64,000 nucleotides of DNA from Combretum micranthum. Lineage: Eukaryota; Streptophyta; Magnoliopsida; Myrtales; Combretaceae. A model generated the notes under the pieces. The model had not been told where the DNA came from. It saw only the letters and a program-made list of their open reading frames with translations, and ran no database searches. Made by a program: the position numbers and the translations under genes. The stretch's first letter is position 1, and each line of letters begins with the position of its first letter. Below, piece by piece: positions 22,609-33,694 of the stretch. Where the stretch lies: NCBI GenBank assembly GCA_024138025.1, contig JAMXBD010001041.1:124001-188000 (forward strand), read 5' to 3'.

Positions 22609-23348
22609 CTGTCTTTCAATCTCAGTTTTCTGAAATGGGGATAGCGATAAGGTTTGACATTGACTGGAGAAGTGTTGGGAAGTAAATGAATTTGATGTTG
22701 GATATTGCGAAGAGGTGGCAGTGATGAAGGTGCCTCAAAGACACGAGAAAATCTGCCCAACAAGGCTTGAATAGCATTGTTGTTGGTGGTATTCGATGAT
22801 GTCATAGTATCCACTTTCTGAGCCACCAAATGATAATAAGTAGCGATGGCATCAGTAGAAACCAATCGTCGTAATTGGTGATGTGAAATTTCTTCAGTCA
22901 TAGCAAACCTATCGCCAATCAACATAACAGATTTCCCTTGAGAAAAGAATTCCAGTGTGAGTTTGGAGTAATCCATAGTCACTGGTCCCAATCTAGTCAG
23001 CCATTGAATTCCTAGCACCACTTCAGCCCCTTGTATGGGAAGGACATAAAACGAATCATGGAAATCCCAAGATTGAATAGAAAAATGAACATCAGAACAA
23101 ATCCCATCACACTGCATAGTAGAACCATTACCAATCATGACTGAAAATTTGGATGCAGGTTGTACAACCAATCCCAAATGATGGACTAATCGGGCTTGCA
23201 CAAAATTGTGCGTACTGCCTGTATCAACTAAAATCAAAACCTCATGGCCATTGATATAACCCTTGAATTTGAGAGTACAAGGTTTTAAAGTGCCTGATAA
23301 AGCATGATAGCTAATAGAACCTGTCTCTACATCAGTCTGATCAGCCAT
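22539..23348 (-). pseudogene. pol: Gypsy aspartic protease and linker
   Basis: The retropepsin active site is intact: ILVDTGSTHNFVQ near residue 35, with the second conserved element VVLGIQWLTRLG near residue 108. The linker towards RT (FEAPSSLPPLRNIQHQIHLLPNTSPVNVKPYRYPHF) is the sequence found before RT in small plant chromoviruses. The frame is lost at its end, where RT continues in another frame. Confidence 0.93.
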
Positions 23349-24063
23349 ATCAGATAGTCCCTCAGAGTCATCTCAATATCATGCAATAATAAAAGGAATT
23401 TAGATTTGCATTTATGATTGCGATGATACTTTTCATCACAATTGTAACAAAGGCCCTGTTCTCTTCTTGCTAACATTTCGGCTGGTGACAGTCTTTTAAT
23501 GGGAATAGCTGTTTTGTGTTTATTATTATCAGAAAGGTTGATATTAGAAGGAGAATGAACATGGGTAGTAGATGAAGAAGGATTAGTGTATGGTTTAGAA
23601 AACTGTAAAGGAGAAAAAGGTTTAGAAGGTGGTTGAACTGTGTATGGTTTATTAAAAAGAAATTGATCATTATGTTTACTCTCATGCATTTTAGCAAGCC
23701 ATATAGCATGCATAAGTGTAAGAGGTCGTGCAATCTGACTTCACGTTTGATATAGGGTTTAAGACCCGATATGAAACAGCTGAGAATAAAAGATTCAGGT
23801 AAACCCACAACACGATTTGATAAAGATTCAAATTGTGTTTGATATTCATCAACAGAGCGAACTTGTGTCAATTTAGAAAGAGTACCTTGAATGTCTTCAT
23901 ATTCTGAGGGACCAAAACGAACTTCAATGGACTTCTTGAAATTAGTCCATGAACTGAGTTGTTTATTGTTGTACATCCATTTGTACCAATCTAGAGCACG
24001 TTCTTCCATTGCAAAAGAGGCAATGGTAATCCTTTGTTCATCAGGAATGGCATGGAAATTCAA
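23327..24063 (-). pseudogene. gag: Gypsy gag with CCHC zinc knuckle
   Basis: 24063-23740 carries the retrotransposon gag domain: DEQRITIASFAMEERALDWYKWM, FKKSIEVRFGPSEYEDIQGTLSKL, SVDEYQTQFESLSNRV and ILSCFISGLKPYIKREV. After a frameshift the C-terminal part at 23713-23327 has the knuckle CYNCDEKYHRNHKCK. Further N-terminal gag up to about 24360 is present as fragments. The capsid forms the particle in which reverse transcription occurs. Confidence 0.9.
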
Positions 24064-24363
24064 AGAACTGGTCTGCTTTGAAAATCCATCCTAAAGGATC
24101 AAGGCCGGTAAATTTCGGAATTTCTAATTTGATGCCTTTCAACAAGTTGTCAGCCATACTGCCCCCATTATTGGAAAATGATGAACTCGAATTGTGATCT
24201 ATATGATGAGGCACCGTTTCTGATTCTGACTTAAATTCTTAGAGAATTCTTCGAATTTCTTGTCCATTTCAAGGCGTAAAGCCTGTAACAATGTGTTTTG
24301 CAAATTGTTTGCCAATTCGGCAAAGTTATCCTCCATTGATCCTGCTCGTGTAGAAGGAGCCAT

Positions 24364-24377
24364 GGACGAGAGCACCA
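24364..24377 (-). other. Primer-binding site, not initiator-Met type
   Basis: Three bases inside the 5' LTR the minus strand reads TGGTGCTCTCGTCC. It begins TGG as required for pairing with a tRNA CCA end, but it does not match the TGGTATCAGAGC signal used by the other elements here. I did not assign the tRNA. Confidence 0.6.
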
Positions 24378-24380
24378 ATT

Positions 24381-24959
24381 TGTTAAGGGTAAAATAGTAA
24401 AACCGAGTTCACTTTACCCTAAGTATTTAAACTCTTTTTCTTTCTCTCTCTTCAAGGTAACTTCGAAACCCTAACTCTTTTGATTTTTCTCTTATCGTTA
24501 ATTCCTTCTTCTCTGTTTATGTTTCTCTACTAATATTGTTTTACTCTGTGTATGTAGATTGATCCTATTCTAGCTGGATCAGGCTCCTGTACTCGAGGCA
24601 CTACTCTGTTGGACAAAAGATGAGGATACCCTCTGTGTATCTCGCTTTGTATTTATATTGTTTGATCTGTTACATGCCTGTCGTTATCTATTCTGTTACA
24701 CATTTACATGCTGTAACTATATGCTACTGAGAACTACATGATGCATGCATAGCTGTTAAGATCTACTTGTACTTCTATGTTCGAGATCTAAACTGTATCT
24801 GTTACATCCTACTCAGATCCAGCTGTAACTATAACTAAAAGTATTTATGTGTAGTAGTCTTCCATCCAAACTGGTTTGGATCGGTTCCTATGCTGTCTGT
24901 CCGTAGCATCTTCTATCCAAACTGGGTTGGATTGGTTCCTATGCTGTTTGTCCGTAACA
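24381..24959 (-). repeat. 5' LTR of chromodomain element, 579 bp
   Basis: Starts TGTTAAGGG, ends GTAACA; partner of 19353-19944, and followed by the TATAC duplication. It is 13 bases shorter than its partner through scattered small gaps. Confidence 0.95.
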
Positions 24960-24964
24960 TATAC

Positions 24965-27039
24965 TATAAATAAAAAATAGTTGTTTACAAATATTCGTGA
25001 TAAATGAATTTGATTCTATTTGTTATTATGAAAGAAAAATGTTAAAAAAAATTAGGAGAGAAAAAAAAAAGATAATGTAATAATTGAATGTTGAAAAGAA
25101 GAAAAAATGTGTATTGAAAAAAGAAATGTACACTCATAAAGAATTGAACCCATAAAGGTAAAACCAAAACTCTATCTTTAAATTTGTGTTATTATTTACC
25201 TTTTATAATATATATATATTATAATATTTTTTATTATTTAAAAATCAACATTTCAAGTCTAGACCCCCTACCAGCCCCTGGATCTGCTCATGTTTAGACT
25301 CGTGGCAAATACAATCTATCGTACAATCTAAATAAGTTTGTGTAAACTTAACTGTATTCTTAAAAATTATGCACTTGGACAAAAACTTTTAAAAAGTGAT
25401 ACAATTGCATCATATTTATGCGATTGGATAATATGATAAAAAGAACTAAAAGTTAAAATGGTAAAAATCAAGTGCATTTATTATAATAAAATTATACGTA
25501 AATGAAAATTTTCTCATAAAAATATCAAATTTTTTCTTTTAATTTTGCACTAACAGTATTTTTACCAAAATAAATATGTTAGCATGAAAGGAAAATTTTT
25601 CTTTTTATAATATAAATTTCCTATCACATCAACATATTGCTGATTTTTTATTGGATTCTAGTGAAAAATACCATGGATGCGAGATTTAAAAAATCTAAAG
25701 ATTTTTATGAGAAAAAAAGTATTGTTTTGATGCAATTCAGTTATATTTAAAAAGTGCAGATACTGCTAATAAAACCTACCCGTATGAGCATCAATAAATA
25801 TCTTAGACATTTAGTGGTCTTATTATGTTATTTTAAAAGAAGAAGAGTTAATTGTAGTGTGCACATGAGGGGGGAAAGGCGCCTTTACATTTGAATATAT
25901 ATATATATATATATTCAAAATAAACAATAATAATGATTAAAAAAAAAACTTAAAAGAACTTCTAGCCAGCGTATCTCTTATACCATGAAGGATAAAAACA
26001 AAAGTTGCTTGGAATATTGATCACATCACATGGTCATCATAATCACTGCTTTTAATTTCTACACAATAATCGAAGGGAAGAAGAACCTAATAGTCAAACC
26101 ACGTGCACAGCCAATGCGCCGTGGGATCCGCGAGAAAATTGTCTTTAACTACGTACGCCGTCATGGCTTTACATTTTATGCTTGTCGCATAGTCGGGGCT
26201 TTTGATTCGGGTTTTTGTTTAAATTGTATATTGCAATTTTATCCTTCTGTCGGTGGAAATCAAATTGTTTGATTTGGATAGGAAGCTATTCCACATCTCG
26301 CAAAGTTTATCCTTCTATCGGTCTAGAATTATTGATTCAGATGTTGTCAAAACTTTGGCAATAAAAGATATCTTATAATTCTGCCCTCAGTGTCATAGGA
26401 ATGCCTCATCTCAACCTACTGCTGTACTCTAGTTGAAACCACATCTTCTTCTCTCCCTTCTTTTCACAATTTCATCTTTTTATATTTTCTCGACCATCCG
26501 TGTGATAAATCATTGTCGATTTTCTTCTCTTTTTTTTTTCCTCGACATCCTTTTAAATAACCTCAATAATTTTATAACATAGTCATAACTATGGTTTGCC
26601 TAATAGAACATTCAAAAATATCATGTTGAAAGCCAAGACGTGTTTATATGATTTAACATCTTTAGATCATGATCTTACGAATATACGTCTTCTCATGGTG
26701 TCACTTTTGGTCTATGATATAAAAGAAATTTAGCAAGATCAATACAACACTCAGAAAACATCATTAATGTTTACTCAATAACTTAGTCTTAGTACATTGA
26801 CCAAGCTCCTACAAAATAAGGGCTTAAAATTAAGCAAAATAATAAAGAAATAAGTTAGCAAATAGAAACTTAGAAGGAAATTTAATTTTGAAACATATCA
26901 AAATAGAAAATTAATTGGAAAAATCCAAAAATAATTTCTAGGAAACTAATAAAAGTGAAAAAAAATCGCAAACTAGCATAATATGAAACTTAATATAAAA
27001 TAAAATTAATAGATAGGAAATGAAAATGAAATAGAACCC
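24965..27039. other. Non-coding AT-rich region
   Basis: No protein or RNA gene recognised. A perfect palindrome TTGAATATAT...ATATTCAA surrounds an AT run at 25891-25918. Short open frames such as 26030-26272 show no family resemblance. Around 26030-26280 base composition is less AT-rich, but no gene structure could be supported. Confidence 0.5.
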
Positions 27040-27160
27040 CAACTAAAAAGGGGAGAGTGAAAAAAAAGAGAGTTACAACAACATTCCGTGGAATGGACAA
27101 AAAAATACAATGAGGGTAAACTACACACCCAACTCTCCAACCCAATAGTAACTTTGAAAA
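27040..27160. repeat. Dispersed duplicated segment A, copy 1
   Basis: The stretch with CTAAAAAGGGGAGAGTGAAA, GAGAGTTACA and ACATTCCG recurs at 29195-29300 with scattered changes. What it belongs to is unknown. Confidence 0.7.
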
Positions 27161-27665
27161 GATATGTTGGTTTAAGCCAATATATTAATACGTAGAAGAA
27201 TAACTGCCTCTCAACATTCTCTCAAACTTTAGTAGAAATTACCTCTTCCTCTTTATTTGACTCTCATCATTCTTGAAGAATCTGAAGCAGTTCTTGCTGC
27301 TAGTGAATTTCTCATTCCTTTCTCACTGTTTCCAACAAGGTAAATGTTTACATAATGAATTCTTGGAGCTTTAGCATTGATAACCATCTTTTACTGGAAG
27401 AATGCCAATATGGGAGAGATTTTTGGAGACAAACTATAAAAATAAGAAATTGAGAATAGAAAGAGAGAAGGATTGAAAGAAATTGTAAGAAGGTAATGTG
27501 AATTGATATAAATTTTGGTTCCCTAAATGTTAATTGTATAAGAAAATAATTTGCACAGTATATGGCGTTAGATGATAAAAACATGTTTTGAAGGATTAAA
27601 AATTGTTTTAGATTATGAATTTAGGGAAAATTAACAAAGGAGACAATTTTTTAAAGCACATAACC

Positions 27666-28020
27666 CATGCACAACCCTGCACACTAGGTCATGTACCTTT
27701 CACAGATAGAGATATAGTAAATTCTAGAAGTGCACGACTTATGCACAAGCTTGTGTATCAGGGGTGTACCTCTCTATGATATGGTGAAATATGCACTATG
27801 GATGTGCATGACCTATACAAGTTCGTGCACCATTCTATGACCTAAGTGCCAAACCTATGCATATCCCATGCATAAGCCCAAGCAACCCATGCACAGTTCG
27901 TGCAATACTGTACATGGTCTGTGGACGGTTCGTGTAATGCCCATACACTGACCATGCACCTTTTCTATGACATATTTAATTCAACTAAGTGATACATGAT
28001 CACATACGCTCCCATGCACT
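27666..28020. promoter_or_regulatory. Cluster of RY-type CATGCA motifs
   Basis: CATGCA or its close relatives occur at about 27666, 27806 (TGCATG), 27867, 27887, 27953 and 28013 within 355 bases, together with many TGCAC/GTGCA words. RY elements are bound by plant B3-domain factors in seed-expressed promoters. No transcription unit can be attached to the cluster, so regulatory meaning is an inference; it could also be a decayed short repeat. Confidence 0.35.
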
Positions 28021-28866
28021 AGCCTGTGTACATTATAACATCCTATAAAAACACCTTTTTCTTGCTTAAAAGCAATTGAAGTCAATTTTAACTCCTTCCT
28101 TAGATTAAAGTTTATCCTAAGATCTTGAAGCCTATAGTAGTGGGGCAAAGGTAGTGAATTATTGGAATGTAAATAAGAGTCAAATTAAATGTATAAAACA
28201 TTCTAAGTATATTAATTGGTGAGCAATTTAAGTAATGGATTTTATTATTTGGAACAGAACAATTTTCCAAGTACATGTATTACTTTATTTGATGATTATG
28301 CTTGCTAGGATAGATTAATAACTCAACTAATATTATATCCAACTATAAACATTGTGTGCTATGTCTGCTTAACAGTGGTTGGTGGCTAAAGTATCGGTGA
28401 TATCAATACAATATCCCGATGATTTTGTGTGACACTGTTCTTTTGTCCTTTTGTTTTTCCAGTCTTTGTCCATCCAATTATAAAACCAAAAACTTGTCAC
28501 ATTTTGGAATTGATAAGGACACGTCGACAACCAGCGCCGTCTCAAACAAAGTTCGGTATATTTATGTCAGCTTTGCTAATGTAACCCGGGGACCATATTG
28601 TAAACTATGAAGCTCTTGAGGAATCTTCCCTCTAGCCTATCATACCATCGTCTCGTTTGGTTTCTGAAAAATAGGCAACACAGGGAGAATAACAAACATT
28701 ATAGATTATTCACACACCTTCTTGTATAATTTGGTATAACACTTTTTATATGTTTAGTGTACGATATTTTATAATATAGATAAAAGGGACCACAACATAT
28801 TAGCACGTGACGCACGATTCAATCATTGACCGGTATACGTAAGTGTTCATGTTCTACATGAACATG

Positions 28867-29090
28867 ACGAAAGTTGTCCATGTCGTCGGAGTCCGCACCT
28901 TCCTGGCAACTTCATCCCAAACAATACAAGTAATTGGTGGTTATGGAAAGGCATGCTATATTAATTAATCCAAAATAAAAATCCACCTCATTTATTTTTT
29001 CCTGATTTTTTTCTAAGCTACCATCTTAAAACATATATATTTTAATCGAAAGAGTGATATGCTCTTCTCGATTTATTATAAATTTTTCTT
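28867..29090. repeat. Dispersed duplicated segment B, copy 1
   Basis: Shares ATTAATCC, CTCATTTATTTTTTCCT, TTTTTTCTAAGCTACCATCT and ATATGCTCTTCT in order with 32598-32820. The copies are clearly diverged. Confidence 0.7.
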
Positions 29091-29194
29091 TTTGAACCTG
29101 TAACATATATTTTTATAAAATATTTTTCCCAATTAATAATTTTATCAAATTTTGAATTAAAAACATATAAAACACAAATAAAATAGTTTGCTCA

Positions 29195-29300
29195 TAACTA
29201 AAAAGGGGAGAGTGAAAAAAAGAGAAAGTTACAGCGACATTCCGAGAAAGGGAATGAATAAAACAATAAGAGGAGGGAAACCACATGCCCCAACCCGTTC
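29195..29300. repeat. Dispersed duplicated segment A, copy 2
   Basis: Counterpart of 27040-27160; the shared core is AAAAGGGGAGAGTGAAAAAA with a following ACATTCCG. A short AAT/AAC/CAG repeat follows at 29330-29370. Confidence 0.7.
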
Positions 29301-30270
29301 CTTCCCCTTACCCCCACCCTTCTCCCAAATGAACAATAATAATAACAATAATAACAACAGCAGCAGCAGGAACTACACTTGCTCCCTTTGTTATAACTTG
29401 CCGATCTTTTTTTATTCCCCTTTTGTCATTTTGATTCTAGTAAGCATTTATCAATTAAAAGTTCATCTATAAACAATTAATTTTTAATGCAGTTGAATTG
29501 AAGTAAAATTGCAAGAATATATATTTCTTCCCAATTTCTAATTTTGACATTAAAATCTTTTGAGATATTTTTGGATTATAGGTCTTAATTTGAATAATTT
29601 GGTTACCATATTAATCCTTTCTGGCTTATTCAAATCAAAATAAAGAAAAATATTAGCAAACTATAAAAAGAAAAAAATATATATGGGAGTCCTTATATAT
29701 TTGTTCCATTCACGAAGATGGTAAAGTAATTCTATTAAACATCTGTTATTAAATAATATAATAAAAAATATAAAAAAAATTGCAAGAAACTACCAATAAT
29801 TAGAAGCAAGTTCATCAAAGGTATTAATGTCTCGAGTATTTAGAAAGAGGAATCAATACTTCGTTAATTCCTTGTTTGAGTTAATTTGTGAAACTTTGAT
29901 TCCTCTTATCAAACTTTTGAAAGATTGATATTTTAAACCCAGCTATAAGTATTAACATTGATATGTTCTTATATACTTTACCAATAAAAGTTATTAAATG
30001 TACATATAAAAAAAATTGAGAACAAAAGTAAAAAAAGGTTGAAAACCCTAAAACATGGTGTTTGAGAATGGCCATTTCCCTTAAAGAAAATATGAAAAAA
30101 AAAAACGATGGGTCATAGTTGGATTCTATATTCATTAATTAATTCACTAGAAAATATATTGCACTTATAAATATATTTTGTGGACACCCATTAACGAGTC
30201 CACAAAGGCAAAAACGCTTATCAACATCATCTATTCGCTATAGAAACGTTTCAATAGTAGTTGTCCATTA
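29301..30270. other. Non-coding AT-rich region
   Basis: Apart from the trinucleotide-rich run at about 29330-29370 nothing can be recognised. Confidence 0.5.
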
Positions 30271-30278
30271 TTGTATTT

Positions 30279-31083
30279 GGATAAATTGCATGCATTTCTA
30301 CTCAAAACTTTAGAAATTATATAAACCCAGGTTTTCAAAAAGTCAACATTTACACCCAAAAATAAATAAATAAATTGCATGAACCTCTCCTAAAAATTTT
30401 AAAAATTACTTAAACCTCCGATTTTTTCAAAAGTCAATATTTACACCTCCAAAAATACATGATGATACATGTAAATTTTGCTTAATTGGTACTAATGTGT
30501 CATTACATATATAATATGTTTAATAAATATAATTTTAATAATATTTATAAATTTTTATTATGGTTTTTTAAATAATTTTTTTAAGAAAAATACAGAAAAA
30601 ATTAATTGTCATTTTTCTTCATTTGGAACTACATTTTATCATGAAACAATTAAACAAATATACTAGAAAATTTTTTCGTTATGTTAAAACACACTCATGA
30701 CATTGTTTTTTGCTAAAAAAATTTTTTTTTTTAATTATAATTGCACTTTAATGCTTGCTTGGAAGGGGAAAAAAAGAAATAATAAAAAGTTTTCTTTCTT
30801 TAATATTTAAATTTTTAAATATTTCTTGAAACATTTTTAAATTAAACATATTATATATAAGAACAAGTTAAAACCAAATAAACAAAAATATATGTTATCA
30901 TTACATCATTTTGGGGGTATAAGCATTGGTTTTTGAATAAACTAAGGATTCATACAATATTTAAAGTTTTCAGGAGAAATTCGTGCAATTTATATATTTT
31001 TAGGGAGAATAATTATTGACTTTTGAAAATTTTGGATTTCATGAAATTCTAAAATTTTCAAAAGAGATTCCCGCAATTTATCT
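30279..31083. mobile_element. MITE of 805 bp with doubled terminal inverted repeats
   Basis: Each end holds two tandem units of about 85 bases. On the left they start at 30279 (GGATAAATTGCATG) and about 30372; on the right, inverted, at 31083 and about 30996. Common words are AAATTGCAxGAA, TCTCCT, TTCAAAAGTCAA and TTxACACC. The flanks carry an 8-bp direct repeat TTGTATTT at 30271-30278 and 31084-31091. The length of the duplication suits hAT or MULE elements; the TIR layout does not decide. No transposase inside. Confidence 0.8.
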
Positions 31084-31091
31084 TTGTATTT

Positions 31092-31889
31092 TGAAAAATA
31101 TCACCCATTTCTTCTCTTTAAAGGATCACTTCTTGTATTTGAGCTATTGTTGCTCTAAAGATCAAGTATCACAAAACTAAAGCATTCTAGCTCCTCTAAT
31201 TGTTGCACTAGGCTGCCTAATATCCCATGTTTGTACCCCTTTGTCCATCTTCAATTTCGTCACATTTGAAGTCCCATTGAAATCACAACGCTCTTCTCTT
31301 ACATGTAAGCATGTCACACACGGTCACACCACATAAGTGTGTTGGTTATATATTAAATTATGACATTAAGCATCTAAAATTTGTTTTGTTCATCTTTTAT
31401 TTCAACTATTTAGTATATTTTTATTTTTATCCAAGTGGGCATATTTGCCAAGAAAAAAAATAAAAAGATGAAGATATATGTTGTGCTTTTAAAATTAAAT
31501 ACGCAATAAATCTCTATAAAATTGGATTTTTTTTATCATTTACTTTATTTATTTTTACAAAAATACTAAAGAAAAATTTCCTTTTCAGTTTATGAAATAT
31601 TTTCTCCTAAAAATATGTGAATATTTAATGTCAATTCTCACATTCCAACCTATAATTTTATCATAATTACGAATTAGAAACAGAATACATATTATCTGTC
31701 TTTTATTTTTATTTATCCTATATTTAATTTATACTTGCTCGAAATTTAACTTTTGAAAAACCCCTTTTTTTTGTGTTATAAATGCGAACTACCATTTTCT
31801 TAGGGAAGCGAACCTGTAAGCTCCCAAAAACTTTGCTTCCATTACAAAAGCTTGCAACACAATGGAGCCATCACTATAAGTATTCTACA
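31092..31889. other. Non-coding AT-rich region
   Basis: No coding, repeat or RNA feature recognised. Confidence 0.5.
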
Positions 31890-31897
31890 TGGCTAAC

Positions 31898-32589
31898 TAA
31901 GGATGCAAGCGGGCGGATTTTTATAGGGTACCCGATCCACCTAACCCGATAAATACCCTATAGGGTAATATCCTATCGGGTTTGGGATGGGTTTTGGAAC
32001 AAGCATAAAACCCGTTAGGAAACCCGAACCCGTTTAAATATATAAATATATATATATTATGTTTAGCCTTAGTCTCTGAAATTAACCAACTGTGCTCCAT
32101 TAATTGTGAAGCTATTTTTTTTCTCTTTTATAAAATCATTTAGAAAAAGTAAAAATCCATTGGACAGTAGACTAATACTCCATAGTCTTCACTTTCAGTC
32201 TTGATCTTGGCTCACTCTCTTCAAATTTAAGCCTCTCACTCCTGTTGTCGTACTGTTTCATTCAATGATTTTCTTCCTATGAAAATGGTTGGGATTTTAT
32301 AAAAAGGATTGCATGAGTAATGATAAGAGTTTTTTTTTTTCTTGGCCTATAAAGTGGGAACGGATCAGAAATAGAAAAATATGAAAAAAAATTTATAATG
32401 ACGTTTTTAAATATTCTATTGTATAATGATTCTAATTTTATATCGAGTTTCGGGTTTGGGTACCCTATAGGATTGTTTAGCAAGTGTTTATGGATAAAAA
32501 CACTATAGGGTTTAGGACGGGTTTTGGGAATCCTATTGGGTATCGGGTTCGGATTCGGGTTTATTATACCCGTCCCGGTTGCATTTGTA
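31898..32589. mobile_element. Non-autonomous hAT-type element, 692 bp
   Basis: Flanked by an 8-bp duplication TGGCTAAC at 31890-31897 and 32590-32597. The ends are inverted (TAAGGATGCAAGCGGG on the left; TACAAATGCAACCGGG read from the right). The subterminal regions are crowded with ACCCGA/GGGTA words in both orientations (about 31910-32035 and 32440-32580), a pattern typical of transposase-binding subterminal repeats in hAT elements. The middle is AT-rich and codes for nothing. It lies immediately left of segment B copy 2. Confidence 0.85.
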
Positions 32590-32597
32590 TGGCTAAC

Positions 32598-32820
32598 GTT
32601 GTTGTCCAAGTCATGGGAAGTCCCTACCTTCCAAGCATGTTCGTCGTAAACAAGAAAAATAGTTGGTGATGAGTGAAAAAACATGCCATATCAATTAATC
32701 CGAGATGGTCATTCATCCTCCTCATTTATTTTTTCCTAATTTTTTCTAAGCTACCATCTTAAAAGGCAATTTATCGTATGAGTTATATGCTCTTCTTGTT
32801 TTATTATAAAATTATATGAG
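32598..32820. repeat. Dispersed duplicated segment B, copy 2
   Basis: Counterpart of 28867-29090; in this copy the hAT-type element sits at the left edge. Confidence 0.7.
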
Positions 32821-33425
32821 TTTCACTGGAATAAGTCATATTTAGTATCGAAGCTAAACAAATTATTTTTCTTTAGGAAAAGGGACGAGTATTTATAAAA
32901 AAACACACAGAGCAATCCAAACACTACTACACTATCCAAGGTAAACTAGACCACTAGGGAAAACTGCAACGTTTAAGTGGGACACTCCATTTAGAACATC
33001 CAATACAAGTAAAATAAATTATTTATATGAAGTATCTTATCTCAATTATGATGAAAAAATAGACAAAACCTCACTATCTCTAGTAAACCCTTACTTAGCC
33101 TTTGCAAAGCCCACAAGAAACATCATTTCTTCTAAGTCTTTGATAAAACCCAATCCAAACAGGTAAAGGATTACATTGAACCTGCTCACTTTAACTAGCA
33201 CCTCAACAATGCAACGTAGAAGTATATACTCATCCCTAATTTACGGAGTTGAGAGATTGCCCTTTACCTTTCATGGAAGAAAAGGTTTCCCAGTGGTAGC
33301 AAGAATGACACTATTGGATATCATGTATTTGTTGTACCACCAAAATAATACATTCACATGTAATTCATTAAGCTTTATATGTATAAGGGTTAATAATAAA
33401 AATGGTATCAAAATTTTCGTAAAAG
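32821..33425. other. Non-coding region left of the solo LTR
   Basis: An open frame of 92 codons at 33176-33454 was inspected and shows no recognisable family; nothing else is supported. Confidence 0.45.
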
Positions 33426-33694
33426 AAATTCTCACGCCCCAAGGAGTACTCTAAATACAACAGTCTGTCATATACGATATTAAAGTTTAAGAATGACTCC
33501 CCTAATAATGCAAAAGCCTTGATATCATATGTAAGACGTACTTTACAGCAATAGGAGATACCGGTGGGATGTATAGTTCCAGAAAGTAACATATGGCATA
33601 CAAGAATTTAATTAAACATTGATCCTCAAAATCATGAAAATATAGTCTTTACATCATCTTTGGGACATTTTCTCGATAAAATCTCCATATATCA

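Larger units (their letters stand above)
19353..24959 (-). mobile_element. Compact chromodomain Ty3-gypsy element (Reina-like)
   Basis: Both LTRs (592 and 579 bp) begin TGTTAAGGG and end GTAACA, and the element is flanked by TATAC at 19348-19352 and 24960-24964. Length 5.6 kb, short LTRs, gag with one CCHC knuckle, then protease, RT, RNase H, integrase and a C-terminal chromodomain fit the small plant chromoviruses (Reina/Galadriel/CRM group); Reina is my best guess. Almost every domain lies in a different frame, so the copy is dead or the sequence carries many small indel errors. Confidence 0.93.

Noticed and set aside
26030..26272. 80-codon open frame as a host gene
   Set aside because: No motif, no gene structure around it, and sequence resembles nothing I recognise.
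28419..28610. 63-codon open frame as a small gene
   Set aside because: Short, no recognisable family, no supporting signals.
33176..33454. 92-codon open frame near the solo LTR
   Set aside because: No recognisable family, and it crosses the proposed LTR boundary at 33430.
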